Positions 15,098 through 17,304 of a stretch of DNA of 17,304 nt are shown here, one piece after another. Position 1 is the first letter of the stretch, and each line of letters begins with the position of its first letter. Below the pieces are notes generated by a model that worked only from the letters and a program-made list of their open reading frames with translations, had not been told where the DNA came from and did no database searches. A program made the position numbers and the translations under genes. Source of the stretch: an uncultured Corynebacterium sp. (GTDB lineage: Bacteria > Actinomycetota > Actinomycetes > Mycobacteriales > Mycobacteriaceae); assembly GCF_946223165.1 (NCBI RefSeq), contig NZ_CAMIBP010000042.1, forward strand, positions 1 through 17,304, read 5' to 3'.

Positions 15098-15717
15098 ATC
15101 AAGAAAGATTTTTCAGACAATTCGAAAGATATATTAGTCTTCGTAGATTTGGTCAAGCATGCTTAGTGCTACTCATTGGTGTTATTTCGTCCGTCGGTTT
15201 TAGCATTGAAATCCCTATCGACATTTCTGGAACTCTTGATCCGGATAGAGTATTGGGAACCTTTATTCCGCTTATGCCTCTCACATGTGCTGGAGTTTTC
15301 TACAAATCGGAATGGCCGGGGAACTTTGAGCGCTCTTGCTCAGGCCGAAGACTTGAAGTATTTCGAGGAACCTGCTCAGCCGTATCTGCCTTCGCGCCTA
15401 TTTTGTTTTCGGGTGCTCTGCTTTTATTGGGAGCAGAATATAGTATCGCGTCTTCTTCATTTTGGGTTGGAATACTAGGCTTGGGGATTTTTCATATCGG
15501 TCATAGCTTTCTCAGCGTTAAGAAGTCTTTCCTTATCTCTTTTGCGGTAACTCTTCTTGTTGTAGTGTCACCCATGGTGATAGGGGCGAATAAATTTGCC
15601 GGGGATGGCCTCGGGGCTGATATAAGCTCGATTGCGAAGCTCTTTTATCTGGGACTTTTTGCCTTCGGCGTAGTCTTGATGTATTTTCCAGTATCCGTTG
15701 ACGCAGGTGGGAAATAG
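15094..15717 (+). CDS. Six-helix membrane protein, second presumed permease subunit
   Basis: A 207-residue protein with about six TM helices (near 18-38, 54-72, 93-118, 123-143, 148-168 and 180-200) and no recognised domain. It starts at the ATG forming an ATGA overlap with the previous stop, a coupled arrangement; a longer frame from TTG 15076 is less likely. Placement directly after the ATPase and the large membrane protein suggests an ABC transporter built of two unlike membrane subunits. It could alternatively be an immunity protein protecting the producer's membrane. Unrecognised by sequence. Confidence 0.7.
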   Translation: MNQERFFRQFERYISLRRFGQACLVLLIGVISSVGFSIEIPIDISGTLDPDRVLGTFIPLMPLTCAGVFYKSEWPGNFERSCSGRRLEVFRGTCSAVSAFAPILFSGALLLLGAEYSIASSSFWVGILGLGIFHIGHSFLSVKKSFLISFAVTLLVVVSPMVIGANKFAGDGLGADISSIAKLFYLGLFAFGVVLMYFPVSVDAGGK

Positions 15718-15760
15718 TGATATTTTGAGGCCATACTGGTTTCGAGCCGGAGGACGCATC

Positions 15761-16117
15761 GTGAGGATTTCACACTTATCCAAGTTGGCCGGAATTGGAG
15801 TGACGCTCATTGCTTCCCTCGGCCTAACATTGACACCCGCAATGGCCGAACAGGGAATTGGCCCTGACAATAGTGTTAACTATATAGCCAAGGGGAACCC
15901 CTCCCGCCCACCGAACTATGTCGCCGGAATCACTCCACACGCGCAAAAAAGAATGGCGGAACGCGGGGTGAGTCGAGAACAGGTCATTGATGCAGTTGCT
16001 GCCCCTGATCGATACCTGTGGTCTTCCGAAAATAATACATGGAACGTCGCCCGCGGAAATCTCCGCATAGCAATTAATAATAACGCTTGGGTTGTAACTG
16101 TTATCAAGCTTAGGTGA
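15761..16117 (+). CDS. Secreted DUF4258-like protein, candidate exported toxin
   Basis: A 118-residue precursor: signal peptide MRISHLSKLAGIGVTL... ending TPAMA (residue 29), then an 89-residue mature protein. After a short linker rich in Pro, Asn and Gly comes ITPHAQKRMAERGVSREQVI (57-76), the hallmark of DUF4258 (H-A-x-x-R-M-x-E-R-G-I/V-S-x-x-x-V), then strands ending WVVTVIKLR. DUF4258-type domains look like small RelE/BrnT-style RNase toxins; whether this one cuts RNA is unproven. GTG 15761 is chosen since GGAGGA (15749-15754) lies six bases upstream; TTG 15698 adds an implausible leader. The gene for an 80-residue acidic protein starts six bases after the stop. A signal peptide on a toxin-antitoxin-like domain is unusual. 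Confidence 0.82.
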   Translation: MRISHLSKLAGIGVTLIASLGLTLTPAMAEQGIGPDNSVNYIAKGNPSRPPNYVAGITPHAQKRMAERGVSREQVIDAVAAPDRYLWSSENNTWNVARGNLRIAINNNAWVVTVIKLR

Positions 16118-16123
16118 TGAAAT

Positions 16124-16366
16124 TTGATCAATAAGGGCGATAGGATTGTCCTATCAGGAACGTTTGACGAAGAAGGTATCGTACTAAAACGTATAGATGT
16201 AGAAACTGCTGGTGAATATCAGTTTTCGATTCCGTTGAGCTTCGAAGGGGATCCGGGCTCCCTCGCGGGTGCAGTAGATGTTTCTTCTTCTGGCGATATC
16301 TTGGCGATAGAACTAATTGGAATTGATCGAGTTATAACTAAACCAAAGCCTCCAAGTGATCTTTAA
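16124..16366 (+). CDS. Small acidic protein, candidate immunity/antitoxin (possibly DUF2283-like)
   Basis: An 80-residue soluble protein without signal peptide. The latter half, AGAVDVSSSGDILAIELIGI (48-67), resembles the DUF2283 ending (x-V-D-x-D-x-x-G-x-L-x-G-I-E-I-L), and the first half could be the matching strands. DUF2283 genes are, to my knowledge, often next to DUF4258 genes as antitoxin candidates. Toxin first, then antitoxin, matches this order. TTG 16124 is the only possible start because TGA stands just upstream in frame; AGGTGA at 16112-16117 gives a six-base spacing. It would remain in the cytoplasm to neutralise unexported or returning toxin. Confidence 0.6.
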   Translation: MINKGDRIVLSGTFDEEGIVLKRIDVETAGEYQFSIPLSFEGDPGSLAGAVDVSSSGDILAIELIGIDRVITKPKPPSDL

Positions 16367-16742
16367 GTATCTTTTGGTTGTGCCGGGATGTAATCCAATT
16401 TCCCAATTTGTTTTCTGCCCGTGAGGTGCTATTTGGCAGAAATGGGCATGTCCTTTCGGATGTAGCTATCTAGCTATGTTTTGTCCATGGCATTACTGAT
16501 TTCTCGCTCTACCGCATGGGCGGACTAAAGTGAAGCACCTTGGAACTCCCGGGCATTTGCCTTGATTTTCAATATCCGCCACCCAAGCCACCTGCTCAAC
16601 CCCCTCAACCACAATCAGCGTATGGTAACCCAAACTTTGGCGAAACCGTAACCTTTCACCGCGAGCTCCATTCAAGTGTCACAATCTCAACACCAGTCAC
16701 GTCATTCACGACCACTTATGAATCAACTCATTTTGTTGGAAA
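16367..16742 (+). other. Stretch without a supported gene
   Basis: About 375 bases following the last cassette gene. I see no ribosome-site-supported gene. It contains a TGTAGCTA copy (16461), a tandem TAGCTATC/TAGCTATG (16463-16478), and an unproven open frame encoding a Pro-rich then Thr/Val-rich segment (16540 onward). No clear terminator is visible after 16366. Confidence 0.5.
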
Positions 16743-16766
16743 CGTTACGTTAGACTACACGACAAC

Positions 16767-17304
16767 GTGCAGTTGGGCTACGCTGCTACCGTCCACCGCG
16801 CCCAGGGCAGCACCGTGGACTGTACCCGCGCGGTCATTGACCACCACGTCGATAGGGCCGGGCTGTATGTCGCACTTACACGCGGCAAAATCGCCAACCA
16901 CATCTATGCTGTGACCGAACACCAGCTAGATGAGCTGGCTGAGGAAGGCCACTACCACTACCAAGGCATAGACCACGCCCCGAGTGCCAGGGACGTCTTC
17001 GATAAGGCAATCTCGCGCGATACCACGCCGAAGGCCGCACGCGAGGTCATCGCCGAAGTCGTAGACGAGCAGACCTCACCCGATCGCATGATGAGCCTGT
17101 GGCTTATGGGCAAAGACGAAGCCACCAATGACTTCATCGACTCCTACCTCCCCGACTGGATAGACACCCTGCCCGGTGACCTTGCTCAAAAGATTGAAAC
17201 CAGTAACGACGGTGTAGCACCTATCCGCCACGGCTGGGCAAAACTCATTGACGCGGGCATTGACCCGCGCACCGTCATGGACGCTGCTACCCGCGATATT
17301 GACA
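16767..17304 (+). pseudogene. C-terminal part of a TrwC/TraA-type conjugative relaxase-helicase (runs off the window)
   Basis: The frame VQLGYAATVHRAQGSTVD followed by HVDRAGLYVALTRGKIANHI is the helicase motif V/VI region of MobF-type relaxases (TrwC, TraI, TraA), where GYA-x-T-x-HRAQG-x-TVD and LY-V-A-x-TRG-x-x-x-N are diagnostic. About 179 residues remain open to the window end. No relaxase or ATP-binding domain lies upstream: the sequence before 16743 is the unrelated AT-rich stretch. A short V-T-L-D-Y in the neighbouring phase (16744-16758) could be its true continuation across a one-base loss at about 16766. This looks like a disrupted mobilisation gene, with GC content returning towards that of the host. 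Whether the rest continues intact beyond 17304 cannot be seen. Confidence 0.8.

Noticed and set aside
16540..16776. A frame encoding a Pro-rich then Thr/Val-rich segment before the relaxase fragment
   Set aside because: No ribosome site or signal peptide is present, and it runs into the relaxase sequence in the wrong phase; possibly a relic but not supportable as a gene.
1..17304. CRISPR arrays, rRNA genes and intact transposases
   Set aside because: No regularly spaced repeats, rRNA-like sequence or complete transposase frame were seen in any part.

Overview
The window reads as a piece of chromosome from a high-GC actinobacterium, most likely Corynebacterium. Three things suggest this: the strong GC bias of the genes on the left, the gene order tyrA / tRNA-adenosine-deaminase-associated protein / tadA / tRNA-Ser, and the many starts that sit 6 to 8 bases after a -10 hexamer (leaderless transcripts). 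The genus is inferred from family knowledge, not from a search.

Positions 1-11706 are ordinary core genome. In order they hold a multi-TM acyltransferase-like protein overlapped by an exported, membrane-anchored trypsin-like protease; a small membrane gene with an apparent frameshift; a KtrB/KtrA potassium uptake pair; two DUF202 membrane proteins; a 61-residue membrane protein that looks like an intact paralogue of the broken one; tyrA on the minus strand; the TIGR03941-type gene and tadA; a CsbD-like stress protein; tRNA-Ser(CGA) with a terminator; an MMPL exporter; and a tRNA-guanine transglycosylase (tgt) that lacks the usual zinc cysteines.

Positions 11707-12763 are a visibly AT-richer stretch of decayed mobile DNA. 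It holds fragments resembling an IS256-type transposase, a corynebacterial plasmid replication protein and a HicB-like antitoxin. At the far right (16767-17304) lies the C-terminal helicase part of a TrwC/TraA-type conjugative relaxase, cut off at its 5' side and running out of the window. The region between is therefore accessory DNA of plasmid or integrative-element origin.

Inside this accessory DNA is the most interesting feature: a compact, AT-rich, six-gene unit (12764-16366), all on the plus strand with tiny gaps or overlaps. It encodes a secreted small protein with four cysteines, an ABC ATPase, two polytopic membrane proteins (the first with a large C-terminal domain predicted outside the membrane), a secreted protein with a DUF4258-like domain after a clean signal peptide, and an 80-residue acidic protein that may be DUF2283-like. 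DUF4258 and DUF2283 resemble toxin and antitoxin partners. Here the toxin-like half carries a signal peptide, so I read the unit as a candidate undescribed interbacterial antagonism (secreted toxin plus immunity) or peptide export/resistance system. That function is inference.

Several genes (the small gene at 2107, the DUF202 gene at 4467/4493, the secreted protein at 12764 and the relaxase fragment) each need one base added or removed to read cleanly. They may be real lesions or assembly errors, and the raw reads would decide.
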